A stretch of 64,000 nucleotides of DNA from Astropecten irregularis (GCA_963971285.1 OZ020252.1:8531662-8595661), one strand, 5' to 3'; shown: positions 21,700 to 34,088, numbered from the stretch's first letter. Notes: generated by a model not told the origin, from the sequence alone. Translations and numbers: made by a program.

Positions 21700-21838
21700 A
21701 ATGATTTTGGTCGGGAAATAGATAATATGCAAATTAGGCTTATACTACTGTATACCGAGTACAGAGTGCTCATCAACGTCGGTGAAGGGCAAGCCTAATA
21801 TGCATATTATCTATTTCCCGACCAAAATCATTTAATAT
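21700..21838. repeat. Foldback beside a SINE
   Basis: ATGATTTTGGTCGGGAAATA pairs with TATTTCCCGACCAAAATCAT; the loop carries SINE family A tail sequence (CGGTGAAGGGCAAGCC). Confidence 0.8.
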
Positions 21839-21883
21839 TCATGATTTACTGCGGTACCCGCCGCGATATTGGATTCAATTCAC

Positions 21884-22048
21884 CCCGCTGGCCCCAGCTA
21901 GCTCGGTGGCCTAGCGGTATGGCATCTGCACTAGTAAGCAGGAGTTCGTGGGTTCGAATCCCACCTGAGCCAGCACGTGATTTATTCACGTGCACTCACA
22001 GGCACTGAGTATACAGTGCTCATCCACGTCGGTGAAGGGCAAGCCTAA
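21884..22048 (+). repeat. tRNA-derived SINE (family A)
   Basis: Contains GGTGGCCTAGCGGTATGGC, then GTGGGTTCGAATCCCAC, then the family A tail (GTGCACTCACAGGCACTGAG, CGGTGAAGGGCAAGCC). Lies in a seven-helix gene intron. Confidence 0.82.
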
Positions 22049-22126
22049 AGTACATAGTCTATTAACTAAGAGCTTCAAGAGGACTATACCAAGTGGCTTG
22101 TCTAGAATCTAGCACAGTGTACTCAC

Positions 22127-22267
22127 TTGAAGCTGAGATAGTCTCTACGAAGCAACCTGACCGATCGAGACAGGTAGAAATGGCAGACGGTAAGGAGTTG
22201 CAACATCTTCAGGTATTCGGCGGCCAGCTCTAGCTGGGGGAAGTGGATGTAGACCCAATGAACGATG
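22127..22267 (-). CDS. Seven-helix protein exon (end of TM2, TM3)
   Basis: A 141-nt exon from acceptor catccag to donor TCAA|gtgagt. It encodes IVHWVYIHFPQLELAAEY, then LKMLQLLTVCHFYLSRSV and RLLRRDYLSF: the end of TM2, a short loop, TM3 and a strongly basic loop likely to face the cytosol. Confidence 0.85.
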
Positions 22268-22760
22268 CTGGATGGACAGACACAAACCAAAAACAAACAA
22301 ATCAATGATAAATTCAGATCAAAAGGTACAACAAAGCCCTAACTACAACAAAAGTTCCTACATGTACCTAGGTTTCAGCCGACCATGCAGGTCTCTGTTT
22401 AGTCCAGGGTAGCTGGTTGGACATATTACGGTTAAAGCTAAGAAAGGGCCATATTTACCCCAGAGCTAGTCTCGCTTCACGGCGCTGTTATTAGCCGCAC
22501 CGACCCACATGCACACACATACGCAAGAACCTCTCTGTAACAATGCCTTGGGAATCCTGTAAAGGCTGTGAGTTGCGCGCACCTCATTAGTGCACAGAAA
22601 TCTTCACAGATTTACCTCTATTAACTTAAAGGGTGTATTTAAAGATGGTGATGGTAGAAGCATAACGTTTAAATTTTTCTGCCTAATATGCTGTATTTAT
22701 CCAGAAATTAGTAAAAGCGGGCACCAGACATTTTCCTGGACCACACTCAGTTTATAATTT

Positions 22761-23389
22761 TCAGGGATGTAAGTAACCGACGAAGTCATTTCCGGAAAAT
22801 CACTGATGGCCAATTAATTGCGCGATTGAGACGAGAGACTTACGGCAGGGGTGCAGGCGCCCTTCACAGGCTTCAGTGTTTAGGGTTCCCACTTCTTTCC
22901 ATTTATTTATCAAAGGTTTTGATATAGCTTGTCGATTGTGGATGTCTCGATCAATAACATATCCTTCCTTACTTTTATTTCTAACATTCAAACTATCAAA
23001 GTAATTTTGACTTGTGCGGTTGCTATTTCAATCGATGAAGGCCGATCTGTACAATGCACGTCCGTGACAGTCGGAAAGTGGCTTAGTACCCACATCCCAT
23101 TGTATTCATTAACGTGACAAAAATTATATGGAACCAGACTATTCAGTTTGAGTGAACAGAGGGCACTATCGGTAAGGTGTGTTTCCTGCCCTATTTAGCC
23201 CCATTTAAACATGTGTACACAAAACACAGAGCCAGACGATATGCTTTATTATTGTTGTTTTTTTACTCTCAAAATGAACAAGCGCGGCGCACAGGCGCAG
23301 TGAAATATTGAAGCACCGGCGAAAACATTTTGTCATTTCCGGAAAATGATTTTTAATTACGCCATTTCAGGAACTCTTACATCCCTGAA
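22761..23389. repeat. Foldback element, about 630 bp
   Basis: Ends TCAGGGATGTAAG and CTTACATCCCTGA with inner CATTTCCGGAAAAT on both arms. Confidence 0.72.
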
Positions 23390-23401
23390 TTTTATACTCA
23401 C

Positions 23402-23484
23402 ACGATAAGGCATTCTAATGTTGCACAGTAAAACACTATGAGCTGATGGTAGTACTGCTGTGGAGCCTGATGCAGACGGACAAT
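23402..23484 (-). CDS. Seven-helix protein exon (loop and TM2)
   Basis: An 83-nt exon from acceptor ttgtag to donor TCGT|gtgagt. It encodes IVRLHQAPQQYYHQL then IVFYCATLECLI. The last two bases plus C of the next exon give Val, so TM2 crosses the splice junction. Confidence 0.75.
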
Positions 23485-24189
23485 CTACAAAAACAACAGA
23501 AATGTAGAAGGTTGAAAACAGGAACGGGGATTGTTAACGGCCATCGGACACCAAATATCTAGCCAAGATGCAGAGTAAACCGGAAGATATCAAGGTAGAA
23601 CTGTCACGAATGTCAACAGACAATGGATAGACAGGTCACCAGGACGGCATGAGCTTGTCTAGTCTACCTGGTCTTTAAAGGCAACATCCTGTTGACTTTT
23701 CCCTTTGACATCTCCTGAACTGTCTACATATCTAGAAACCTTTTGAATACTTTCTCCTTTTCGATCCATGTTGAAACCGACTCGGATCTGCCCCGGTTCA
23801 ACCCTGACAAGTTTTTGAACCGGATTGAAGAGACGTAACTTTCGCACTTCGTTTTTGGTGAACCGGCTCATACGTAACGGATCACAGTGAAAAAAGGAAT
23901 TTTGGAACCAGGTTTTTGGCATTTTGGAACCATTTTGGAACTGAGATTTTCAACCCTGGTCCCTACCAGCATATACATGTACCAGGGTTGATTTCGATCC
24001 GGTTAGGCCGTCCTACCCCGGTTGGCTCAGGGTTGAAGGTTTTCAAGTGTGAAAAGGGTTCTTGGGGTTTCGATCCGGTTCCACGGATCCAACTCCGAGA
24101 TTTTGGATAGTGTGAGAAGCCCTGAAGAGCTGTGAATCTGTCAAATCTCGGTGGGTGAATTTCAGCATTCACTAAACTATTAGCCTCAC

Positions 24190-24244
24190 CTTATATATGC
24201 ACAGAACTATCAAGATAGCTGCAAATATGGACAAAACCCCGTTT
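24190..24244 (-). CDS. Seven-helix protein exon (TM1)
   Basis: A 55-nt exon between acceptor cttgcag and donor AAG|gtgagg. It encodes NGVLSIFAAILIVLCIYK, a single hydrophobic helix ending in Lys. Its first base completes an Arg codon with the AG left by the 30471 exon. Confidence 0.75.
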
Positions 24245-24387
24245 CTGCAAGACAATCAAACAAAATGAGGAGAAAGTTAATATTTTGCAATAAAGAACAT
24301 AGTATCTGTCAATCCATCTTTAAATTTATCTTAAATATTGAATCTTTTGCCTAGTCCGTTAGTGAACATGCAAACACAATTGGTACG

Positions 24388-24543
24388 GGTGATTTACAAT
24401 AGTGCACCACCAAGAGTTTGCAAAACGTTGGCCAATCACAATGCGCGGTATCTGTCGATCATTTCCAGATGCGCATTGGGTCGACACATTGCAAACCAAG
24501 GCATTGCAAACACTTGGTGGCGCACTGTTGTGAAAAGCCCGAA
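24388..24543. repeat. Foldback element, 156 bp
   Basis: GTGATTTACAATAGTGC pairs imperfectly with GCACTGTTGTGAAAAGC; GGCCAATCACAATGCG and CAGATGCGCATTGGGTC inside. A related stretch is at 20103-20222. Confidence 0.65.
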
Positions 24544-25202
24544 TTGGGGATAAATAACATTGTAAATAAACACACAATGGTGTCCCAATCTTCACAGAAA
24601 GCTGTTCATACATGTTTCACAATTGTTGGGCTTTTAAAAACAATATTAATATTTAATTACATATTATCCATAACATTTTTAACACAGGATTACTACGTAC
24701 TTTTCAATCATTTGCCAGACATTATTAGAATCTATTATTGTACACTGAAGATCTCAGGGGGAGGGGGGGCGGGGGCAAATTCCCCCACCGGGCCCAATTA
24801 GTTGACTCTTCAAATGTTAAATACAGGAAATAATTTCCACAAAATAAACCCTGGGATTTCCCAAACGCAAAGTTCCATTGTGAAGTATTCCTCGAAAAAA
24901 AAAACCTCTTGAAGCCAAAAGGGAAACTACAGAGCTAAAAGCTGATAACCCTAACATGACCTGAATCACTTAACATTGCATGTACAGTACTACAGAACAA
25001 AACAAAAGACTGAAAACAAGAATAAACAGTCGCACTTGACAGATGGGAATTATTGGAGCATACTGTACATTCTACTCAATATCAGGAAGTACATGTATGC
25101 ACATATGGGAATCATATATTTGGAGGCCATACCGGCCCTTCAACTTATTTTAGTTTCTGTTTAGCTGCTTTCCATTGTGAAGTTCAAGTGCAATTTGTTT
25201 GT

Positions 25203-26008
25203 GGGCAGTTCCGTAATTATGTCAACCAAATGGTTAAAATCTAAAAATCGTTAAAATTCCTTAATTTTAAATCATATTGAAGGTCAAAGCATCTAGTTTG
25301 GTATAATTATATGCGCTTTTATCAAACATTCATGTTTTCTCATTTTTGAGGCTGTAATGACTCAAAATGAGTCAAAATACCAATTTTTTGAGCAAAAAGT
25401 ACATATAAGATTTTTGTTGCGGATGTACACTCCCAAAACTTCCAAGTTCAATGACCTTGCTCAGAGTCTTCTTTTTTTTCTTCAAACAAATAAAGTTTAC
25501 ATTTCTTGAAAGGTGGTAACTGAGTGTCTCTGTTTGACTTTCCAACCCCTATTCAGTATTCAGAAATGATGTCATTTTATTGTTGCGGACGTACAAATTT
25601 AATATTTTCACAGTGCACATCCGCAACGTACATCCGCAACAATAACATTGAGAAATTCTAACCTGAAGGTAAAGGTTGAGGTTAATTTCTCTGCTGGTTT
25701 TCTTTAGTTTGGTTCCTCTTCCAAACAAAACTCTATCAGTTTCGATCAAAAGTCTGTACACTTTAGAGCAATTGTGATGAAAACGCAAGCACCTGAAAAG
25801 TACATTTTCTGTGAATAAGTCCGCAACGTGGGTGTTTTTTTGATGTGCTGCGCAAACCGAGAATAGGATTGGAATAAAATGTTCAGGTTTTATACTTCTA
25901 TCGGAGATACTTAAAATGCAACTGCTCAAAATCCAAAAGCCTCAATAAATTTGAACTTCTGGGTTCTCAAATTCTCTGAAATGCACGTCCACAACTACGG
26001 AACTGCCC
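25203..26008. mobile_element. Foldback element with GGGCAGTTCCGTA ends
   Basis: About 806 bp with inverted ends GGGCAGTTCCGTAATTATG and CAACTACGGAACTGCCC. TTGCGGATGTACA/CATCCGCAACGTAC motifs recur inside. It holds a 126-aa minus-strand open frame (25549-25929) with no family I recognise. Confidence 0.82.
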
Positions 26009-26716
26009 TTGTCTTAGTGTAGTACTGATGGCATAGGTGTACACACGTACAGTCGTAGTACTCTCAATTCATGTTACATTATAGTGAACGCTGGTGCAAT
26101 ATCTTCAGCACAATAAATTGAATAATGTCTCCACAGGGAAATTCTATCATTAAGGTGTGTATGGGTCTCCACAAAGGTTTTCACAAATCTGATATTTGGA
26201 AATAACTCCAAAAGGGGGAATTTCAAATTTATACTTGTTCGTCACTAAGAAGTACATATTTTATACATGTACCGGTATGTATAAGGGACATTACTATAAA
26301 TTTCAACCCAGGAAAGTGAATCTGGTACGAAATGGGAGAGATTTCAGTTCTGCTCTTTGGAGAGTACAGGAGAATAAAGCCATGTCTCCACAAGGATACA
26401 AATTCCAGTATACATGTTTATACGAACATTATAACATACATAATGTACACGAAACATACAAACAGGCACATTTCTTATTTTTACATGTATCTTCCAAAGT
26501 ATACATGTACATATACATATGCTTAACTTCAGCATGGTGAAACGGAAGGTATTTATGAACGCTTAGTTCCTTCTTCGTGTTCTTGAGAGAAAATTTTTTA
26601 GAATTTAGTTTCATAACAAATCTGCCATGAAAGTACGTATACATGTGCATGTATGCAGAGTTATCATTCAAAAAGTGTTGCCCTGGTTCTTGGCCTTAAT
26701 CATGATAATCGTGCCC

Positions 26717-27275
26717 CACGGGCAGTTCCGTAATTATGTCAACCAAATGGTCAAAATTTAAAAATCATTAAAATACCTTAATTTTAAATCATATTGAAAG
26801 TCAAAGCATCTAGTTTCTTATACATGCACTTATATGCGTTTTTATCAAACATTTATGTTTTCTCATTTTTGAGGCTGTAATGACTCAAAATGAGTAAAAA
26901 TACCAATTTTTTGAGCAAAAAGTACATATAAGATTTTTGTTGCTGATGTACATAAATGTACACTCCCAAAAATTCCAAGTTCAATGACCTTGCTCAGAGT
27001 CTTCTTTTTATTTCAAACAAATAAAGTTTACATTTTTTGAAAGGTGGTAACTGAGTGTCTCTGTTTGATATGTCTTTACTTTCCACCCCCTATTCAGTAT
27101 TCAGGAATGATGTCATTTTATCGTTGCGGACGTACAAATTGAATATTTCACAGTGCACATCCGCAACGTACATCCGAAACAATGAACATTGAGAAATTCT
27201 AACCTGAAGGTAAAGGTTGAGGTTAATTTCTCTGCTGGTTTTCTTTAGTTAGGTTCCTCTCCCAAACAAAACTCT
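26717..27275 (+). mobile_element. Truncated second copy of the 25203 element
   Basis: Begins at the same terminus and matches through CTCTGCTGGTTTTCTTTAG and AACAAAACTCT, then stops; the right third is absent. Confidence 0.85.
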
Positions 27276-27865
27276 GGACTAGCTTGCCCTTTTCAGAACC
27301 AAATTCAAGGCCTGGTAAGGTTGAAGTCTGTTGCCCCATAGATCTAGGGTTGCACTATCAATCATGCGTGTCATGAGAAATAATACATTTCCATGAATAC
27401 CTTTCCACTATATCCCACCAAGAGCTTCATGCCCAACCATCTTTGACCAAAAAGCAAACAAACACACTGTTGCCACGCAACCTAAGTTACAGTAGGCGGT
27501 ACAAATACAATGTACAACATAAAGTCACGTTCACATTATGCCCTTTTAAACCAGCTCAGGAAATATTAACAATTCAATTTCAAGGAGACCCACACATCAA
27601 ATAATTGATGTATAATTCTGCCCATTGTTAAGCCACACAAAAAGCGAATATGAAAAAAATGTAACTTGGCAATAACCTCAACAAAAGAGGAAAATATATT
27701 ATTAAGCCCCTCAAATTTCACACGCAATCACGCATGACCAAAATGCCTATTGTTCAATGTTCACATTCAATAGGAGCAAAGCAGAGCCTGACATAAAAGT
27801 GACATTCATTTTTACGGTACTACATGTATGTCATACACGAATTAAACGTAAAGGTACAGTACAAG

Positions 27866-28128
27866 GCCCAAAAATTCTTTGCTTACGGTAGCAAACTTTT
27901 TTGGTTACGGTTAGCGTATTTCACGGAAGAACTTCCTTTTTGGTAACGGTAAGCAAGGAATTTGTGCAGAATGCATACGACAGCGCGTTAGCAGAAAATG
28001 ATCACGGCTACCCTAGAAATTCTTTGCTAACCGAAAGTCTAGCTTACGGATTCCATGAAATAGATTTTACGCGTACCGTTAGCACAGAAATAAGTCGTAA
28101 CGGATTCCATGACATTGGGCCCTGGAGT
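27866..28128. repeat. Foldback with GGCCCAAAAATTC and CATTGGGCCC ends
   Basis: Weakly inverted ends and several TTACGGTTAGC/GCTAACCG motifs on both arms. Confidence 0.5.
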
Positions 28129-28175
28129 GGTATTATACCTGAACAGAAACGTTCACGGATTTACGTAAAAAAATG

Positions 28176-28860
28176 AATTTCGGGTTATGAAGATGGTGCT
28201 GGTAGAAACATACCCTTAAAATATTTCCTCCTGAAATTGTGTATTTATCCAGGAATTAGTAAAACATCCACTGAAAACAGTTTTGATCTCGGGGTAAAAT
28301 CAAAACCATTCTAAGTTATGTTTTAAAAGAAAAACCGAGTCAGGTTTTTGCTAAATTTTCTTGTGACTCAGATGTCTGATCGAGCTCATATTTTCACACT
28401 CACATGTGTGTTATTTCATGTAGGCCTACGTGTTTGATTAGACAAAGTGTGAGTGATGTTCTGTGCCCCTTTACCAATCATGTATTAAAGGTACAATACA
28501 TGATTGGTAAAGGTCACAGGACTGCACATACTTTGTCTGATCAAACATGTACATCAAATAATAAACTTGTGAAAATTTTAGCTCAATCGGACATCAGAGT
28601 CACTAGAAAATAGCAAAAACCCAACTCGGTTTTTCTTATAAACCATGAAGAATAGTTAACTTTAAGTTTGTTCCAAAAATCGTTCGGACGAACGATCTTT
28701 GGAAAAGACACTAAATCTTGATTTGCTTGAAAAACCCAGCATCTGATGAACTTAGATTTCCCATGGTGACTGTTTGCACTGTTTACGAACTGTTGAGTCT
28801 ATTTTCTGTCTCAAACTCAATAATTTTTTTTGGAGGCCTTGCAAATCCTATCACTTTAAA
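28176..28860. mobile_element. Two TTAA family 2 elements joined head to head
   Basis: A reverse copy (about 28176-28495) meets a forward copy (about 28490-28860) at a palindromic join reading ACCAATCATGTATTAAAGG then TACAATACATGATTGG. The TTAA expected between them has become part of the palindrome. Confidence 0.75.
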
Positions 28861-28869
28861 GCACTAAGG

Positions 28870-30470
28870 TAATGAACCTAAATACTTGCATTATACAGCT
28901 AATTTAGCAACAACATTGTTAAAAAATATTAAAGGGTTTGTAGTGTCAAAACAATTTGTCGGGGTCCTGACTCCTGAGCAGCCAAGTCTGTCAGCCGTCA
29001 CAAATAAAACTTTGAACTACAACGGCAACTTCGGGCAGGCACCTTACATGTAAATGTCACGTGACTACTTGCCCTCCACTACACCTGCCATAAAAACTTC
29101 CTGACAGTAGCAGCAAAGGTTGGCAACCATTAAATCTGCAAATAGAGGCTTTGTATCTGGCAAGGGTCATCATTTTTACAAGGTCTCCTGGTAGCAGTAA
29201 TCCAATAACTCATTCTGCAAGCACGTAGTCTTTTCACAACATTTGACAAATTTCACATTTTGGGGAAGGCTATTACATGGTTTTTATTGTAATGGATAAC
29301 AAAACACATTAATTGGAGATCAATACATTGATCCTGGATGGGGATATGTAATAATTACCGGTAGACATGTTGGAGCAATGTACCTTTACTATTAAGAATC
29401 TTCATGAATCTGTCCAAAATGTTACATGTACATGTAGATTTCCCAATAACACATTCTGCAACCCCTTTCCAAAGTATGTATTTTGGTTAGAAAATTTCCT
29501 TTAAATATCACAATCAACTAGAACAGCGAAGCTGTCATGGCTCGCTGCAGCCTTACGTGCAGTTACAAACATGATAGCAAACACCCATCCATCACACACA
29601 CACCCATCAAAAAAAAGTTCAACATTTTAAAACAATAGACAAAACTTCAACATTTTGAAACAATAGAAAAAACTTCAACATTTTTCATTTACAATAACAA
29701 CATTATTTTGGACAACGCACCCATCCAAAAAACAAATAACAAATTGGGGTTCAAGCACACATACTAAAAAACTTTAACATTTCATGCGGACAGCCGAATG
29801 GACGGATGGACGGGACGAACGGTGCTACTATAAAATAGGCTTCGCTTTGCTTTGCAGCTCGCCAAAAACTGTGCAGTATCTCTATGGCACATTATTTGAA
29901 AATCATCCCCAAAAGGAATGGCAGAGATCTACATGAGCCTGACATGAGACTCCTACATTGCAACAGAAATAATATGTAGGGCTTCTCACACTACAGTACT
30001 ACAGTACCTAAAATGGTCTCTGCAATAGGAATATTATGGCTCGAACGTGTGCAAAAAAGCAACTGTTTTATATTGGGCCTGTGATTTTACCCACTTCATC
30101 ACACTGTTTCAGGGTTAATAACAGGTTTTTTGGTTTGTATGCTCATTAGAATTTGCTTGTGTGCATGCATGAATTTTGTCTGACATCCAGGGATTTTGTA
30201 CATGAGCGCACTGGCCAAATCACTCGTGTGACGTCATTAGTGCAATAAACGAGACAATACCAAAGACCTGCTAAGCACAGAAAGGTTTTGATGCGGGATA
30301 CCAAGCAAATTTCAATGTAATGTACATAGTACTTTTCATTGTTACCAGCTGATTTTTGCTTTTAAAATCAAAGCACAAAATTTTGCTGAGTGATAAGCTT
30401 ACTTATCAAGTCTTTGAAATAAGTTTCTGGGCAATGGAAAAAGAAATGGGAAAGGAGCTTTAAGTTATAC
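28870..30470. other. Intronic DNA with no recognised feature
   Basis: AT-rich. A run of AACTTCAACATTTT-type near-repeats lies around 29615-29700, and a weak F3-like AAGCACAAAATTTTGCT motif near 30370. No gene signal. Confidence 0.5.
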
Positions 30471-30712
30471 CTGGTACAGGCGATGGGGTCGAAATCACAG
30501 AAACAGCCCTGCCGGATGACATCGGGCATCAAGGTGCTGGAGTTGGGTGTGATGGGTTCGAATCCCACAGGCACTGATGACGTAACAGGCACATTGGCGG
30601 TCTCCATGTTGAGTTGCGGAGCTTGGACGGCCAACTGGTCACATTCTGGAAGAAACAGGGGCACCCCTGCCGCACTCACATCTTGCCCTGCCTCGCCGAT
30701 CGAGCCCACTGG
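30471..30712 (-). CDS. Seven-helix protein N-terminal exon
   Basis: The open frame reads PVGSIGEAGQDVSAAG, VPLFLPECDQLAVQAPQLN, METANVPVTSSVPVGFEP and ITPNSSTLMPDVIRQGCF, then CDFDPIACT, and ends at donor CCAG|gtataac. Four Cys (ECDQ, GCFCD, IACT) and an NSS sequon suggest an extracytosolic domain. The 5' limit is uncertain: acceptor actactag gives a phase-0 start at 30712, while tttcttccag just before AATGTGACC would give a shorter exon. The VPVGFEPIT stretch is the reverse reading of a tRNA T-arm-like motif, so part of the exon may be repeat-derived. Confidence 0.6.
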
Positions 30713-33700
30713 CTAGTAGTATAGTCAGAAGTCTAGGTGGTCGAGACTGGATCACATCTAACATTCAAAGATCCTGTAAGAAAAACCACCAGAAAAATCC
30801 TGTTACTGTATACGTGACGCATCATTACACACACAAAAAACTGTTTCCAGCCCTACATTAATAAATGTATTTGCATCGTCACAACGCATTCCAGTATTGT
30901 TCAAGCGGTTAGCAAGGATTTGTAGAGGTTGTTGCCAGTTGAAACTGAATTCTTGTGGCCTTCGAAGCAAACCGCAATCCGCAATAGTGAAGGTTTATGG
31001 ACAAAAAATATACGCCCGACCACAGTTATTCATGGAAATTCATGTGCGTCAAATGCAGGCCAAGTCAAGTCAAAAGCCAATTTAGAATATGATTCTAAAG
31101 TAAACACCTCCTGAAAATCTTTCACCAAATCAAAATAAACTGTGCTGCTTTTCAGTCTGCCTTTTGCTCCATATGTTAGTCAGTGTGTTATATCAGATCC
31201 GAACAAATGCCGGCATGTTTTTCTTCAGTACTTGTAACTAAACAATGTGGGTCTGCTATGTAATGTACAGTATTTCCTCACTAGGACAGAACTGGGTCAG
31301 TGTCATGTGCACATTTAATGCAAATTAGTGGCGCAGCATAATAATAGCAGCACCTGGTTTTCCCCTTTCAATACCACTAATATGGGGTGTACTGTTATAT
31401 GATAATAAACACTGTGAGGATGCAGTCGCTGGTACCCACTAGTGCAGAACACACACAACTTGAAAAGGACACCATGGGGGACTATTTTTGTACAGAGAGG
31501 GAAGAAAAAAGGCCGATTTCTGTTTTGAATTTGGTCTGCATAATATACATACTGTACATGTCAGGATGCCAAAGTTATGATATACAATGAACACATGTTC
31601 AATACAATCATGTGAATTTCCTTTCCTAGCCAAGAATTAAAAACAAAATACATGCAGGCTCCATGTGTCAAAATATGCAAACCAGATTGATGTCTCTTTA
31701 TGTTAATGAGTCAATGTTGATTTATAAACTGTTGACAAATGTCCAACATCCCATCTCTAAGGTAATGTTATATATCCAATGCCCAAAGAGGAAAAGGAAA
31801 TCACTTTCATGTGATCTTTTGTTTTTTCTTTCTTCGACCAATCAAATCAGCTACGTTTCTCACACCATATGAAAAAACATACCTGGGTGAAAAAACTGTT
31901 GTGATCTATGTTATACATGTTATCTACAGTAAAGGACATCTCTGTAGGGTGCTTTGCACTGTTTACCAGGGCCAATCTCTCTTGGCATAAAATAGAATGA
32001 CAGCATAAATGTTCAGTATGACCTTGAAGCATCCATACTTGATAGTATACAATTACAAATACATGTATCACATGTTTTGAGGGTGACAGTCATGCAATTC
32101 TAACTCCGGAGGTGTTGGAAGTTGACAAACTACAGACTTTACAGTATAGTTCCCGAGGCAAAGCCTCTGAGGGGAAGCTAGAAAGTAGAATCGACTGTCA
32201 ACCTAAAATAAACCATATGTGATATTTGTTTTACTATCTCATAAAAAAACTTTATTGTCCAAATTTTGTATGGTTTTGCTGCATACTGATACAGCAAAAC
32301 GTTCATATTTGTGAACTTCATGTAGGGCGAAGTTCACGCACGCACACTGCAAACTAGGATAGATGCGCAGTGAAATGTTACATACGCAGTGAGATGTTAC
32401 ATGTTGAAATCATACATGTACTGTACATGTATGTATTGTGTGACAGTTCCGATCCTTCCGAGATCCCTGGCCTACTTGCTGGTAATCAGCAAATATATCT
32501 ACTGGCATGTGATGGTGAATTGACCAATTGGGCTTCGGCTGTAGGTCATGAATATTCATGAAGTATAGTAAAACTATTTATCTGGTGCACTAGTAGTACT
32601 GAATACCTCAATCGTGTCAATCGATATAAATCTGTACGTATTTTTCAGAAATGTTTGCAAAAGATGACACCGGTAAACCTTCAACAAATGTATTATCAAA
32701 AAATTTACAGGGGGGAAGAGGCGGAAGTGGGAGGGGGGGGGGGGCACGGACATCGGTACATCCCAACCTGGTGAAAATTAAGTACACTGGGACAATTTGT
32801 TCTCAGAAAACATGAAAAATATTCTCCATGTTCTCACTATTGTGCATGAATGTAAAATATGTACACATATGAAGAAGGCCTACATTGTAGGGCCTACATT
32901 CATATGTACATGTACTAGCATCCTTAAACAACAAATAGACAACTGACATTAAGATGCATTGATCAATGCATGCCATGTAACTATTTAAAAACCAAGTCTG
33001 TGTCCGTGTATGCATGTCATGGTAAATTCATGTAGGTACAGGTCTTTTCCTAGTCTACACATGTACATGGTCTATGTGATAGACGCACTCGCCGTACAGC
33101 GAGCGAGCGTCTATCACATGCGTGCAGACTTCCTGATTAATTATGCAAGCCAATCCAGCACTGATCTCTCTAAGTTTTGACCAATCAGGGGGCATCTACT
33201 ATCGTACCATTTTGTGAGCGCGTCTATCACAAAGATAGCTGCTGCTGCGCGGAAGCGTGAAATTGTCCAATCAGCATTCTCCATCACGATCCTGACGGAA
33301 ATGTTCTCAAGACAGATCTGATAGGCTGATGTGCCGCGTTGCATAAAATTTGCATGCACGCATGTATCAGACGTTTGTACGTAGTGACACAGAGTAGAAT
33401 GGGTGACTAGTCTTTTCCTACCTCCATGGTAAATTTAACATTCATTCAAACCTTGCTTTCTACACCCACCTTCACCCCTGATCTTCCTTACCAAACAGCC
33501 CCCTCCCCCGCCCCCCACCCCCACACAATAATGAGGATGATCTGCATTTTTTTAAACCAACATGTCCCAGGTATGTCTAGCGAAAAAACGTTTTTTACGA
33601 TGATAATGAAATCTATATTTAGGGCTGTTGGGCAGAAATGCAAATAGGGGCCTATATACAATTTGTTCCATGTCAACACGTATGTAGTGTGAGTGTGTGT
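30713..33700. other. Region without recognised genes
   Basis: Short frames only, frequent TACATGTAC palindromes and a poly-G run at 32728. It could be 5' intron of the seven-helix gene or intergenic DNA. Confidence 0.45.
33070..33120. repeat. Short hairpin with GTGATAGACGC arms
   Basis: TGTGATAGACGCACTCGC pairs with GCGAGCGAGCGTCTATCACA; GCGTCTATCAC recurs at 33220. Confidence 0.7.
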
Positions 33701-33749
33701 GTGGCCTAAGTACATGTACTGCTGTTTGCAATAATGCTTGTAACGATAC

Positions 33750-33995
33750 TAGGGTCCTTTTCCAAACCTCGGCTACGGATCCGGCTCTGGCTCCGTCATC
33801 CATATGCTGAAAATAGAGGTTGTGGGTTTTCATTGAAGCTGAAGCTCCGTTTTCCCTTTCAAACCAGAGAATCTACTTCCGAACCACGGCCAAAAGTCTC
33901 TTTTTTGATACCCGTTATTTTAAAATTGACTCAAGAAATGGAGCTGGAGCCGGTGCCGGAGCCTGAGCCGGAGCCGAGGTTTGGAAAAGGGCTTA
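33750..33995. repeat. GGCTCAGG-type element with CCTTTTCCAAACCTCGG ends
   Basis: Ends CCTTTTCCAAACCTCGGCT and AGCCGAGGTTTGGAAAAGG pair; the body matches the 10870 array (CATCCATATGCTGAAAATA). Confidence 0.82.
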
Positions 33996-34088
33996 AATCA
34001 GATAAAGAAGAGGCTATCACATGTATTTAATTCCAGAATAAACATAAGTCAACACCCTGCTCTTTAACTATTATAGAGCACGGCGTCA

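Larger units (their letters stand above)
509..30712 (-). other. Gene for an unrecognised seven-helix membrane protein (3' end off window)
   Basis: Ten minus-strand exons can be chained with AG acceptors, GT donors and matching phase at every junction, giving about 339 residues without a stop. From the N-terminal side: a Cys-containing segment rich in polar residues (about 80 aa), then seven hydrophobic helices. TM1 is around SIFAAILIVLCIY, TM2 around QLIVFYCATLECLIVIV, TM3 around EYLKMLQLLTVCHFYL, TM4 around LPALILFMSYFTIVAV, TM5 around LMSAAEFFLAQLFMLAGV, TM6 around IIIAFELSALTTMLFDI and TM7 around VVYSIIYLFLMIFKIVVPIV. An acidic tail follows. The helix layout, with a basic QQKR stretch before TM6, is loosely like the THH1/TOM1/TOM3 type of seven-helix protein, but I cannot assign a family or function. 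The 14.6-kb intron hosts a RING-CH gene on the other strand. Start codon and 5' exons are not settled. Confidence 0.8.
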
